In this document: positions 7,783 through 15,929 of the stretch, in pieces | How positions within the stretch are numbered: the first letter of the stretch is position 1 | Layout of the letters: each line of letters begins with the position of its first letter | Assembly (NCBI RefSeq): GCF_003026475.1 | Contig: NZ_PYMC01000005.1 | Coordinates: 62,001 to 126,000, forward strand | Origin: Photobacterium lipolyticum | GTDB lineage: Bacteria; Pseudomonadota; Gammaproteobacteria; Enterobacterales; Vibrionaceae | Length of the DNA stretch: 64,000 nucleotides | Direction: 5' to 3' | Program-made: the position numbers and the translations under genes | Notes under the pieces: model-generated | Seen by the model: only the letters and a program-made list of their open reading frames with translations | What the model was told of the DNA's origin: nothing | Database searches by the model: none

Positions 7783-8676
7783 TTATCCTTGCTTATACGC
7801 AATGTTAAACTGATCAAGTTTAGTCACTAACCAGGATTCATCATACCAGCCCATATTACGACTGTGCTTAGCATCATCCCATAAGCTGAGGAACCAGCGC
7901 CTAGTCTCAAAGCCATCTGTGAGTGGCGTTTTTTCTTGATAGCGTTCAGCTAACTTAAGATCTTCCCTGACATCAAACAAATGAAAAATATCAAACTCTC
8001 TGTGCTTGTAGCCAACATCACAAGGATCCAATATTGCCGCGACTTTAAATGTTTTCGGATCAAACAGGACATTGGCAATATGGCAGTCATCGTGTACTAA
8101 TGAAGATGATGTATTGATAGGCGATAAAATTTCTACTCTTTTCTCCCATAACTGGCTGTAAGCCGATTTCAACTGACTTGAAAATGGTGACTCGCAACTC
8201 AATACATAACGCAGAACGGGGTACATCCACGCATCAAAGGCGTTGATTAAACACGGGTCAAAATGCTCACGATCAATTTCAAATCCTTTTTCACTCTGAC
8301 AATCATGTAAAGCAATCAAGATGTCGGTGTAGTGCTCTCTGAATATCTCCAGCGCTTTGGGATCACTTGGCAGTTCATAGGCTGATACACCATCGAGCCA
8401 CTCCATCACCAGATAATCGTGGCCTTCTTCTCGACCAAACAAATAGACTTCAGGTACCGGACAATCTAACGCTTTTTTTAATCGCTTCAATCCTTCAATT
8501 TCTTTACTGATTCTTCCGTATTCACGGGAAAACTTAACGACAAATTTACCTTTGGGAGAAACAAGAAATACAATCCAGCCATAAAATGTTTCTTGAATAT
8601 TACACAGTTCAGGTTGCTGACTAAACATCGCTTTATAAGTCTTTTCGGCGATTAACTTGAGCTGAGGTTTATTCAT
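7783..8676 (-). CDS. APH/fructosamine-kinase-fold phosphotransferase
   Basis: The 297-residue protein from ATG 8676 (AAAGGAATGTT upstream) has a protein-kinase-like small-molecule kinase fold. An ATP-binding lysine lies in KFVVKFSREYG and a hinge in YLVMEWLDG. The catalytic loop HDDCHIANVLFD follows the HxDxxxxN pattern, and the metal-binding Asp is in AILDPCDVGY. Such proteins phosphorylate aminoglycosides, fructosamines, homoserine, choline or similar hydroxyls; the substrate here cannot be told. The frame stays open 36 codons further upstream, but that part lacks a Shine-Dalgarno. It appears monocistronic. Confidence 0.8.
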   Translation of the reverse strand: MNKPQLKLIAEKTYKAMFSQQPELCNIQETFYGWIVFLVSPKGKFVVKFSREYGRISKEIEGLKRLKKALDCPVPEVYLFGREEGHDYLVMEWLDGVSAYELPSDPKALEIFREHYTDILIALHDCQSEKGFEIDREHFDPCLINAFDAWMYPVLRYVLSCESPFSSQLKSAYSQLWEKRVEILSPINTSSSLVHDDCHIANVLFDPKTFKVAAILDPCDVGYKHREFDIFHLFDVREDLKLAERYQEKTPLTDGFETRRWFLSLWDDAKHSRNMGWYDESWLVTKLDQFNIAYKQG

Positions 8677-9095
8677 AACATTCCTTTTGTTCTTTAACAC
8701 TGACAATACATTATTATTTGCAATTCCCATATATTCCACAAAAGAATACACACCTGAGATATCAATATATTTGGCTCCATCCATAAGCTAAAGACTGCAA
8801 TAGAATGCATTTTAAAGCCAGCCATTTGGGTCAAAAAGGTGAATTATGGGCCTGCGCTCTCACAATAATGACTTAAATGGTTACAGACAGTATCTATACG
8901 ATTATTTCACATGAAGCACGTGAATTACATTTAATATTCGACGCACATCTCTTGTATGCTTTTGCCGTCATTACCGAAGAAAGCGCGTTGCTTATGGAGA
9001 ATACTTATATTCCAATCAACGCACATGTAACTGGCAAGAAAATAATGAACACAATGATAATAGCGATGAATGCCAGATCCAGAATCATGTAAAAC
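8677..9095. other. Gene-poor interval with two doubtful small ORFs
   Basis: A plus-strand 71-codon frame (8877-9092) lacks a Shine-Dalgarno and resembles no family. A minus-strand 27-codon frame (9005-9088) would encode a very hydrophobic peptide (MILDLAFIAIIIVFIIFLPV, then TCALIGI) but also lacks a Shine-Dalgarno and starts just after a terminator. Neither is called as a gene. Confidence 0.4.
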
Positions 9096-9096
9096 A

Positions 9097-9130
9097 ACAA
9101 AAAAACAAGGCGCTCTTACTACACCTTGTT
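9097..9130 (-). terminator. Intrinsic terminator of the thioesterase operon
   Basis: Read on the minus strand, AACAAGG and CCTTGTT form a stem with a 13-base loop followed by seven T, 15 bases after the 9145-9384 stop. Confidence 0.85.
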
Positions 9131-9144
9131 ATTCTATACCCAAG

Positions 9145-9384
9145 TTAGTACGAGTGCTTGACAGCAATTCCAATCTCTTGCGACAGATCTGTCAGTTGCG
9201 CTTCATTATCTAAACGAACAGACCAGTTAATACCACTGCCCGTTGCTGTCACAACATTAGCACCACCAATTAGCGTGACTTCATCAACCTGAGCTTGCAA
9301 AGTCGCTCGTGAAACCCCGTCTAAACGTACAACCAATTCATGTTGATTGGCGATAATTCTGCCTTCTGAAAATGTGATTACCAT
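9145..9384 (-). CDS. Small hypothetical protein, possibly DUF3389
   Basis: The 79-residue protein starts MVITFSEGRIIANQHELVVR and contains GANVVTATGSGINWSVRLDN. From memory it resembles the short DUF3389 proteins of Vibrio and relatives, but I cannot confirm that. Alternating hydrophobic and polar residues suggest a small beta-rich fold with no export signal. It starts two bases after the stop of the thioesterase gene, so the two are co-transcribed and probably translationally coupled. A strong terminator ends the unit. Confidence 0.75.
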   Translation of the reverse strand: MVITFSEGRIIANQHELVVRLDGVSRATLQAQVDEVTLIGGANVVTATGSGINWSVRLDNEAQLTDLSQEIGIAVKHSY

Positions 9385-9386
9385 AA

Positions 9387-9821
9387 CTATGAGTCTATCT
9401 TTTTATGTTTCATTACTGCCATTGTGATACGGCTGGTACAGACTAATCGATCGCGTTCATCAGTAATTTCAATCTGCCAGACTTGAGTGGTCGCTCCCAG
9501 ATGTATGGGCGTTGTTCTTCCTTTCACAATGCCGCTACGCATTGGTCGTATATGGTTGGCATTAATGTCCAGGCCAACGCAATACTTGTTTTCATTAACA
9601 CACAGATTACCCGCGAGCGAACCCAGTGTTTCAGCTAATACTACCGAGGCACCACCGTGAAGCATGCCTAAAGGCTGATGAGTACGAGCCTCAACGGGCA
9701 TCGTTGCTGTTAAGCTATCATCATCAAACGCACAATATTCAATACCTAAATGCTCTACCAAAGTATTTTTAGACGTTAAATTTAAGCTATCGAGTGTGAA
9801 CGGTTTCTTCCAAATTGCCAT
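9387..9821 (-). CDS. menI: Hotdog-fold acyl-CoA thioesterase, MenI/YdiI-like
   Basis: From ATG 9821 (TTAGGTG upstream) the protein is 144 residues, the usual size for YdiI-type thioesterases. Motifs include QPLGMLHGGASVVLAETLGS, where the HGG turn and following Glu form the catalytic site, and VGLDINANHIRPMRSG. The likely reaction is hydrolysis of 1,4-dihydroxy-2-naphthoyl-CoA in menaquinone synthesis. Related PaaI-type enzymes act on other aryl- or acyl-CoAs, so the substrate is inferred. The frame continues 15 codons upstream without a Shine-Dalgarno. It is the first gene of a two-gene operon. Confidence 0.83.
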   Translation of the reverse strand: MAIWKKPFTLDSLNLTSKNTLVEHLGIEYCAFDDDSLTATMPVEARTHQPLGMLHGGASVVLAETLGSLAGNLCVNENKYCVGLDINANHIRPMRSGIVKGRTTPIHLGATTQVWQIEITDERDRLVCTSRITMAVMKHKKIDS

Positions 9822-10051
9822 AGTTTCACCTAAACCTCTGTTAACGGGTATAGCATAACAGAGCAATCACTTTTTCATCTAGCTTTCCAATCGCTGAGCG
9901 CCTCAATGAATAGCACCCACCCACCTTGAACTTATCGGGACACCGGTATCGACAATGGCTAAATACAGAATTTTACACTAGCATATTGCTCTACTCGCAG
10001 GTCATAATGGTTAACAATATTACCTATAATGGAATGGAAGGAGTCATTCTT

Positions 10052-10840
10052 ATGAAACCTATTCGCCCTCTACTTTTAACTGGCCTGATCACTGCCGTCC
10101 TCTCAATTTCGGCATGCTCAAGTTCTCCGACTGGCCGGCAGCAAGTACTGTTATTTTCGACCAACGATATGTCACAGTTGGGCGCGCAATCTTTTGAAGA
10201 ACTAAAAAAACAAGAAAAGATTAATACCGACGTCAAAACAAACCAGTATGTACAATGTGTAACCAACGCAATAACCGCTCGTCTGGATCCGCAATCGGGC
10301 TTCGGGCAATGGGAAGTCGTGGTATTTGACAGTGAGCAAGTCAACGCATTTGCCTTGCCCGGTGGAAAAATCGGTGTCTATACCGGTCTGCTTGAGGTTG
10401 CTAAGAACCAGGATCAGCTCGCCACCGTTATCGGTCATGAAATCGGCCATGTTATCGCGCAGCACAGTAACGAGCGTTTATCTCGCAGCCAGATAGCCGA
10501 CATCGGCCTGCAGATCTCAAGCATGGCGATCAGCGGTACTGAATATCATAGTGCCGCGATGGCCGCTCTCGGTTTAGGCGTTCAGTACGGTGTCTTAATG
10601 CCCTATGGACGGGCACAAGAATCAGAATCTGACATCATTGGGTTGCGCTTGATGGCCGAGGCGGGGTTCGACCCAAACCAGAGTGTTGAACTATGGAAAA
10701 ATATGGCTAAGGCATCGGGCGGACAACCACCTGAACTACTGTCCACCCACCCATCACATTCAACACGTATTGATGATTTGGAAAAAGAAATTAGCCGTTT
10801 GCCAGCCTATAACCCACCTCGACAGAACTGTCGTTTATAG
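10052..10840 (+). CDS. M48-family metalloprotease lipoprotein (LoiP/YcaL-like)
   Basis: The 262-residue protein starts at ATG 10052 with GGAAGGAG upstream. The signal peptide ends in a lipobox (SISAC), predicting a lipid anchor. The zinc site HEIGHVIAQHSNERLS (HExxH) lies in the middle, and the downstream Glu ligand lies in ESESDIIGLRLMAEAGFD. The C-terminus has LLSTHPSHSTRIDDLEKEI, typical of the single-domain periplasmic M48 proteins LoiP and YcaL. These degrade or mature envelope proteins under stress. A terminator shared with the convergent ompA gene follows. Confidence 0.9.
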   Translation: MKPIRPLLLTGLITAVLSISACSSSPTGRQQVLLFSTNDMSQLGAQSFEELKKQEKINTDVKTNQYVQCVTNAITARLDPQSGFGQWEVVVFDSEQVNAFALPGGKIGVYTGLLEVAKNQDQLATVIGHEIGHVIAQHSNERLSRSQIADIGLQISSMAISGTEYHSAAMAALGLGVQYGVLMPYGRAQESESDIIGLRLMAEAGFDPNQSVELWKNMAKASGGQPPELLSTHPSHSTRIDDLEKEISRLPAYNPPRQNCRL

Positions 10841-10856
10841 TTTGTAGATCGTTAAT

Positions 10857-10883
10857 AAAAAAGCGCCCGCGGGCGCTTTTTTT
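10857..10883. terminator. Bidirectional terminator between the M48 and ompA genes
   Basis: A perfect GC-rich palindrome, AAAAAAGCGCCC and GGGCGCTTTTTT, lies between two convergent stop codons and supplies a U run in both directions. Confidence 0.92.
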
Positions 10884-10909
10884 GATGGCATTATTCACTG
10901 AAAGAACAA

Positions 10910-11908
10910 TTATTCACCCTGTACTTCAAACCCAGGTGTAAACACTTCTACGCGACGGTTTTGTGCACGACCAGCTTCAGTATCGTTATTCGCGACAGGC
11001 TGAGTTTCACCCTTACCTTCGGCTTTAAATCGGCTCTGATCGATACCGAAATGAGATGCAAGATAACCGGCAACAACTTCTGCACGATCTTCAGACAGTT
11101 TCTGATTGTACTCTTCTGAGCCCCGGCTATCCGTATGACCGATAACAAAAAGCTCAGTCTCAGGGAAATTCTCCAGGCGTTTTGCAATTGGCTCTAATTT
11201 ATCGATATCTACCTGTGACAATGAATTGCTGTCAAAACCAAATGGCAGAGCCACCGTTATGGGATCCACTTTAACCACTGCTGGTACCGGTGCGGGCTCT
11301 GGTACCGGTTCCGGCTCTGGCTCAACAACAGCTACAGGTGCAGGTGCCCCCCAGTGATAAACAAGGCTCAGGCCATAGAAATGAATATCAGCGGTGCCGG
11401 GCTTGCTGTCGCCAACCTGATTATAATATTGATATTCTAAACGGGTAGACAGGGTATCAGTGTAAAAATACTCCACACCCACGCCGACTGTCGCGGCAAT
11501 GCCATCGTCATCAGCTTTAATCGCCTCGATGCTGTTATCTGCGTTATAAACATACCCCCCCGCTTTGGCATACAAATCATATGAGTCAGTCAACGCCCAG
11601 GTGAACTTACCTAACAAATCAATGCCCTGCACGTCAAAATCACCACCTGCTGGCTTGTAGTCAGCTTTCCCTAAATAGGTGTAACCACCTTCAAGTGCGA
11701 ACCACGGCGTGATGTTATACCCCAGGAAGGCACCACCGCCCCAATCATCCTGGTCGAAATCACCTGATGAACCTTTCAATGCGTCATCAAAATTATTGAA
11801 ATGTGTGCCACCAATACGCGCACCTACATACCAAGGGTTATCCGTTACGGCGTGAGCAACACCTGAAACAAGTAATGCGAGTGGAAGTATGTAATGTACT
11901 TTAGACAT
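10910..11908 (-). CDS. ompA: OmpA-family outer membrane porin
   Basis: From ATG 11908 (AAAGGATAAATCT upstream) the 332-residue protein has a signal peptide (MSKVHYILPLALLVSGVAHA). An N-terminal eight-strand barrel of about 180 residues follows (NPWYVGARIGGTHF, WFALEGGYTYLGKADY, STRLEYQYYN). A Pro/Glu/Val linker (about 205-222) leads to a peptidoglycan-binding OmpA domain with VIGHTDSRGSEEYNQKLSEDRA and ending GRAQNRRVEVF. It would link the outer membrane to the cell wall. The frame extends 25 codons upstream but lacks a signal-peptide start there. The gene is monocistronic and shares a terminator with the convergent M48 gene. Confidence 0.94.
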   Translation of the reverse strand: MSKVHYILPLALLVSGVAHAVTDNPWYVGARIGGTHFNNFDDALKGSSGDFDQDDWGGGAFLGYNITPWFALEGGYTYLGKADYKPAGGDFDVQGIDLLGKFTWALTDSYDLYAKAGGYVYNADNSIEAIKADDDGIAATVGVGVEYFYTDTLSTRLEYQYYNQVGDSKPGTADIHFYGLSLVYHWGAPAPVAVVEPEPEPVPEPAPVPAVVKVDPITVALPFGFDSNSLSQVDIDKLEPIAKRLENFPETELFVIGHTDSRGSEEYNQKLSEDRAEVVAGYLASHFGIDQSRFKAEGKGETQPVANNDTEAGRAQNRRVEVFTPGFEVQGE

Positions 11909-12147
11909 AGATTTATCCTTTTTATTATTTGCCACTGCTATTTTTTTATCCTTACCACTAGGTGTGTAGAACCCATCTTGCATTTTTACAAAATTATTTT
12001 TTTATTTTTCACACCCGCGTCAAGTTATTGACACGATACAACAAAATATTCACCAGATCCATGTTGAATATCGTTCAATTGCATTCATCGTTCTCTTTCC
12101 AGTCGAGCAAACTGCCTGTAAAAACCGGAAGCAAAAGCATAAAACGC
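11909..12147. other. ompA upstream region
   Basis: A stretch of about 240 bases, AT-rich near ompA, should carry the ompA promoter and leader. No separate gene is supported: a plus-strand open frame across it has no Shine-Dalgarno and runs into the antisense of the PAS gene. Confidence 0.5.
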
Positions 12148-12177
12148 AAAAAAGCCCATACGATGATGGACTTTTTT
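12148..12177 (-). terminator. Terminator of the REC-CheC/PAS operon
   Basis: On the minus strand AAAAAAGTCCAT and ATGGGCTTTTTT form a stem (one mismatch) ending in a T run, 29 bases after the PAS gene stop. Confidence 0.8.
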
Positions 12178-12205
12178 ATGGGTTGTCTTAAGCGGATACC
12201 AGAGG

Positions 12206-12646
12206 CTAAGGCAAACGACCTTCTGCCAATGCCTCGGCTGTCGCGTCTTCAACCGCCATGAACAGATAATCTACCTGTCCTTTGGGTGATGTCATCGGAT
12301 TCAGGGTGACGTTCTGGTACATGAAAGGGGCTGGTTGGGTAATCGGGCGAACATTACGGCACTTAAATAAGTAAGGACGCTGGCGCCAGATCAAAAAACT
12401 TCTGCATCCCAGTTCAAACACCGGTCGCGCCTTCGCCTTAAACCAGTCTTGGGGGATTTCCGGAAAGACTTCAAAAACGGTCTTGCCCATCACTTCATGC
12501 GCTTGCTTGCCACTGTGATGGATCATGAAACCATTCCAGACATGGATGTTAAAATCACGGTCTAACACGACCAATCCCACATCCACATGCTGAACCATAT
12601 CGACCATCCAGTGAAATTGCTCAAATTCAGCAGGTAAAGAAAACAT
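12206..12646 (-). CDS. Single-domain PAS protein, partner of the adjacent response regulator
   Basis: The 146-residue protein is essentially one PAS domain: VDVGLVVLDRDFNIHVWN (strands A and B), then HSGKQAHEVMGKTVFEVFPE and the C-terminal strands near VDYLFMAVEDATAEA. No output domain, membrane span or kinase is attached. It starts three bases after the stop of the REC-CheC-like gene, so the two are translationally coupled. PAS proteins of this type sense redox, light or small ligands, but the ligand is unknown. It probably feeds a signal to the upstream regulator or to a distant kinase. Confidence 0.85.
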   Translation of the reverse strand: MFSLPAEFEQFHWMVDMVQHVDVGLVVLDRDFNIHVWNGFMIHHSGKQAHEVMGKTVFEVFPEIPQDWFKAKARPVFELGCRSFLIWRQRPYLFKCRNVRPITQPAPFMYQNVTLNPMTSPKGQVDYLFMAVEDATAEALAEGRLP

Positions 12647-12649
12647 GGT

Positions 12650-13660
12650 TTAGTCCTCATCCATTAAGTAAGACAGCTTGTTATCTAACAGCGGCAGCGA
12701 TTCATCAACAAACATCAGCAGTAAATCACACTTAATCTGTGTTCCTTCAATGCCATAACTGACTTCAAACGTCATGGTCCTGCGCCAGTTTCCGGATGTA
12801 TGCTCAATCAGGGACTCTATAGGAAGGTGTTTGCCTAATAACACTGGATGACTTTGGAAAAACTTCACCTCCGCCTGCTCACCTAACCCTTTTAAAAATG
12901 AGCCCACCAGAATATTACTCACATCCATCAATAATTCTAATTCTACGTCACACTCACTTTCGACCGGATATTTCATCAGTGACGTCAAATCATTAACACT
13001 GGAATCACTTAGCAAGACCAGAGCTTCACCGGCGATCCCTTCACCGCTGAACCCCTGGCAGATCCCCGACATCGTACTATTGCTCGCCAGATGGCGCATG
13101 GTCATATGAAGCTCGCTCACTTCAAATACATTGACATTCGGCAAAGGCAAATTTACAAAAACATTAAAATGACGTGCCAGTGAATCAGCTGCACGGCCAA
13201 TAGCAACGTTAGCAACTTCCAGATAGACATCACGACGGCGTAGTGCCGGAGTTGTCACTCGCTGGATAACCGTGTCGAGTGACAACTCAGGGGATGGTAA
13301 TAAATCCTTAATCAGCGTTTTAAGGTAGCTTTTGTCTACCGGTTTTTTTAGAAATGCCACAGCACCAAGCTCTTTTACTCGTGCTTGCGCCTGTGGCTGA
13401 ATATCACCAGAAACAACAATGACCTTAATTGACAGGCCATGCTCTTTTATCGCCTGCAAGGTCTGATAACCATCCATCTCTGGCATGGTTAAATCGAGAA
13501 ACATCAATGAAAAAGTCTGTTGTTTTAGCAGTTCAAGGGCTTCTAATCCATTAACAGCAAATGTGACATCAGCGTTGAGTGATGTGGGTAATGCTCTCGC
13601 CATCTGCTTTCTGGCCAATGCCGAATCATCACAAATTAAAATTGGAATTGTCATTGTCAT
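12650..13660 (-). CDS. Response regulator with REC and CheC/CheX-like domain
   Basis: The 336-residue protein begins with a receiver domain: D11/D12 in ICDDSALARKQM, phosphoacceptor near D57 in LMFLDLTMPEMDG, and Lys in FLKKPVD. The C-terminal 200 residues resemble CheC/CheX/FliY phosphatase-like proteins: EVANVAIGRAADSLARHF near 150 and a second related repeat ELELLMDVSNILVGSFLKGL near 240. CheC-type helices carry Glu and Asn as catalytic residues and dephosphorylate CheY-P; E and N occur at both repeats here (EVANVAIG; LLMDVSNILVG has D and N). A protein that carries both the phosphorylated domain and a phosphatase-like domain could switch itself off. AAGGAG lies six bases before ATG 13660. 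Confidence 0.85.
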   Translation of the reverse strand: MTMTIPILICDDSALARKQMARALPTSLNADVTFAVNGLEALELLKQQTFSLMFLDLTMPEMDGYQTLQAIKEHGLSIKVIVVSGDIQPQAQARVKELGAVAFLKKPVDKSYLKTLIKDLLPSPELSLDTVIQRVTTPALRRRDVYLEVANVAIGRAADSLARHFNVFVNLPLPNVNVFEVSELHMTMRHLASNSTMSGICQGFSGEGIAGEALVLLSDSSVNDLTSLMKYPVESECDVELELLMDVSNILVGSFLKGLGEQAEVKFFQSHPVLLGKHLPIESLIEHTSGNWRRTMTFEVSYGIEGTQIKCDLLLMFVDESLPLLDNKLSYLMDED

Positions 13661-13931
13661 ACTTGCTCCTTGCGCTTCAAATCATTCAGGAGCGCTAACG
13701 CTACTATCTCAGTTGCATAATTATTGCATTGCTCAATAAGAGGATAATAACAGTTGAGTCAAAGTCGGTCTTGCTCCTGCCACATTTTATTTGCAATAAC
13801 TTCTCTTTTTTTATTCCCGAGGGGACTATATACAGGTATACCCACAAAACTATTTCAAACATCGTCCATGCAAAGTAGAATGCAGACCTTAATATTAAGA
13901 AGTTTGATCTATAGATATTTGCCAGCACAAT
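13661..13931. other. Divergent promoter region
   Basis: About 270 bases separate the minus-strand signalling operon from the plus-strand FAD oxidoreductase. Open frames on both strands here have no Shine-Dalgarno or family resemblance. I see no clear operator. Confidence 0.45.
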
Positions 13932-15431
13932 ATGAATGTAAATGGTTCCAATATATCACCCGAAATCTCGGATCTTCATGTAGGTATCGTCGGCGGCGGT
14001 GTTGCAGGTTCAACGGTGGCACTGCGGTTATCAGAACTCGGTATCAACGTCACCCTGTTTGAAGAGGGACCAAGCCTAGTCAATGGCCCTCCGATTTGTC
14101 ATTTGCACGCTGGTGGAAACCTCTATCGTGAAATCTCAGATGAACAATGTCTCACTCTTCTTCATCAATCTATCGAAACTCTTCGTGTTTACCCGCATAC
14201 TGCAAATGTTCGCCCCACTGTCATCGCCGTTCCTGTACGTGATCCCGGAGCTCCCGAACAACTGCTCGAACGACTGGAATTGTTGCAAAACGGCTATAAA
14301 GAATTAATTTCCCTTGATAAGCGAAATGCAGTTTTAGGTAAGCCTGACGATTACTTCAAGCTGTATCAACAAGATGAACTGGTTAAATTAGCTACTCAGA
14401 CGACACCCGCGAATCCACAATCCCTTGATGACTGGATGATCCCTGTTGCTAAAAACCTGAATCTGGATGAATTCAAATACCCTGTCGTTATTGTACAAGA
14501 ATACGGACTCAGTATTTTCAGGATTGCCGCTACCGCTTCTTTAGCGTTACAGCAACTCCCTTCTTGCACGGTGAAAACCGATACGAAAGTCACGAAAATT
14601 CAGACTAGTTGTTCTAAAAAAGGCTGGATTGTTTCTCATCAAAGTTATGATGACTCAATCAATGATCATGTCACTAAAGAAACAACCGTCGACTATCTGG
14701 TTAACGCTTGTGGTTACAGAACCGGTACGCTTGATGACTTAGCTACCTTCAATCGTCACCGTATGGTCGAATTCAAAGCCGCTTATGTCACGCACTGGCC
14801 TGCGTGTGAAGGCGTCTGGCCAGAAGTCATTTTCCATGGTGAGCGAGGTACCCCCAATGGTATGGCGCAATTAACCCCCTACCCTGATGGCTTTTTCCAG
14901 CTACACGGTATGACGGAAGATATTACCCTCTTTAAACAAGGTTTGGTGAGTTCAACTCCCGGAAGTGCTCAGCCACAGTTGGAAAGAAGTTTTATCCGTA
15001 AACTCACTACCGGATGGAAAACGGATGAAGTTGAGTCTCGGACTCAACGAGCCATCAAGCATATGGCACAATTTGTTCCGAGCTTTGGTGAAGCACAAGT
15101 CGGTGGATATCCGCTTTTCGGTGCCCAACAAATACCTGGGATAGATCCGTCATTACGCGCTGCCAATGTCTCTTTTTCCGGTGAACGTTATGCACGATCT
15201 GAAATCGTAAAAGCATCATCCGCTTTGTCTGTGGCAGATTCCATTGTAAAGCAGCTTTACGATGAACAACTTATCAGCTCTGCGCAGCTTGATTGGGATT
15301 CCTCTTTAGAAGAACGCTTCCCGGTTACTCACTCTCTCGGCTTTGATAAGGTTATTTCAAAGGCTGAACAATTAGCCAATATACGTGGCTATCCGGCAGC
15401 TCTCGCACGTCCAACCAATATTGAAAGTTAA
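13932..15431 (+). CDS. FAD-dependent oxidoreductase
   Basis: This 499-residue soluble protein has an N-terminal Rossmann FAD-binding motif, VGIVGGGVAGSTVALRLSEL, followed by the acidic end of strand 2 (FEEGP). A second FAD-contact segment, TVDYLVNACGYRTGTLDD, lies mid-protein. It belongs broadly to the DAO/GMC-like dehydrogenase group, but the substrate is not evident. No partner enzyme is adjacent and the gene ends at its own terminator. No signal peptide or quinone-anchoring helix is visible. Confidence 0.82.
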   Translation: MNVNGSNISPEISDLHVGIVGGGVAGSTVALRLSELGINVTLFEEGPSLVNGPPICHLHAGGNLYREISDEQCLTLLHQSIETLRVYPHTANVRPTVIAVPVRDPGAPEQLLERLELLQNGYKELISLDKRNAVLGKPDDYFKLYQQDELVKLATQTTPANPQSLDDWMIPVAKNLNLDEFKYPVVIVQEYGLSIFRIAATASLALQQLPSCTVKTDTKVTKIQTSCSKKGWIVSHQSYDDSINDHVTKETTVDYLVNACGYRTGTLDDLATFNRHRMVEFKAAYVTHWPACEGVWPEVIFHGERGTPNGMAQLTPYPDGFFQLHGMTEDITLFKQGLVSSTPGSAQPQLERSFIRKLTTGWKTDEVESRTQRAIKHMAQFVPSFGEAQVGGYPLFGAQQIPGIDPSLRAANVSFSGERYARSEIVKASSALSVADSIVKQLYDEQLISSAQLDWDSSLEERFPVTHSLGFDKVISKAEQLANIRGYPAALARPTNIES

Positions 15432-15453
15432 TTAAGACTGAAATCAGATAAAT

Positions 15454-15495
15454 AAAAAGAGCTGAGTCCTATTTATATAGTGCCCAGCTCTTTTA
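15454..15495 (+). terminator. Terminator of the FAD oxidoreductase gene
   Basis: Arms AAAAAGAGCTG and CAGCTCTTTT flank a loop of about 20 bases, ending in T-rich sequence 22 bases after the stop. Confidence 0.75.
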
Positions 15496-15509
15496 TCTCG
15501 AACAAACAA

Positions 15510-15535
15510 GCATCTTGAGGTCACTTGGGTATATT
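15510..15535 (-). repeat. Dispersed short intergenic repeat, copy 1
   Basis: A 25-base motif containing TACCCAAGTG and TCAAGATGC (minus-strand reading) recurs at 58754-58778 with about two mismatches. It lies between the FAD oxidoreductase terminator and the cupin stop. Confidence 0.6.
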
Positions 15536-15851
15536 ACGAATAAAATACAGCTAACCAAATGGTTTCTTTATCCGGTGAAGTCCAGGTAACCTGATGGCGC
15601 TGATTGGCAGCGATATTAATATAATCACCTTCGTTGAGGTGAACGACTTTCATTCCATCTTCAAACAATAATTTTGCTTCCCCTTTCACCACCAGCACCC
15701 ACTCATTCTCTTCTTGATCATACCAATGGTCACACGGTGTGGAATGCCCTTTGGAAATGATCCTCTCAATTCTGACTGAGTCTGTTTTAACCAGATCCTG
15801 AAATATCTCTTCCGGTAACGTAGCCGGGATTTGACTAAATAAATTGCCCAT
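15534..15851 (-). CDS. Small cupin-domain protein
   Basis: The 105-residue protein is a single cupin. HWYDQEENEWVLVVKGEAKL resembles cupin motif 1 (with H and E residues), and the second motif lies around LNEGDYINIAANQRHQVTW. It may bind a metal and act as a small isomerase, dioxygenase or sensor, but the substrate is unknown. The stop overlaps the end of the short dispersed repeat. Confidence 0.83.
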   Translation of the reverse strand: MGNLFSQIPATLPEEIFQDLVKTDSVRIERIISKGHSTPCDHWYDQEENEWVLVVKGEAKLLFEDGMKVVHLNEGDYINIAANQRHQVTWTSPDKETIWLAVFYS

Positions 15852-15879
15852 GATTATCCATCATCTCTGTCAGCTTACA

Positions 15880-15904
15880 AAAAAGGCGAGGTCTAACCTC
15901 GCCT
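15880..15904 (-). terminator. Terminator of the coiled-coil protein gene
   Basis: AGGCGAGGT and ACCTCGCCT form a perfect stem with a three-base loop, followed on the minus strand by six T. It lies 25 bases beyond the 15930 stop. Confidence 0.88.
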
Positions 15905-15929
15905 CGTTATCGGCTCGTTTGACTAAAAA

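Noticed and set aside
8877..9092. Plus-strand 71-codon frame as a gene
   Set aside because: No ribosome-binding site, no recognisable motif, and it runs up to a terminator belonging to the opposite strand.
11962..12261. Plus-strand 99-codon frame upstream of ompA
   Set aside because: It crosses the terminator of the PAS operon and overlaps the PAS gene antisense; no Shine-Dalgarno.
13704..14062. Open frames in the region between the signalling operon and the FAD oxidoreductase
   Set aside because: They are out-of-frame overlaps with the oxidoreductase start or lack translation signals.
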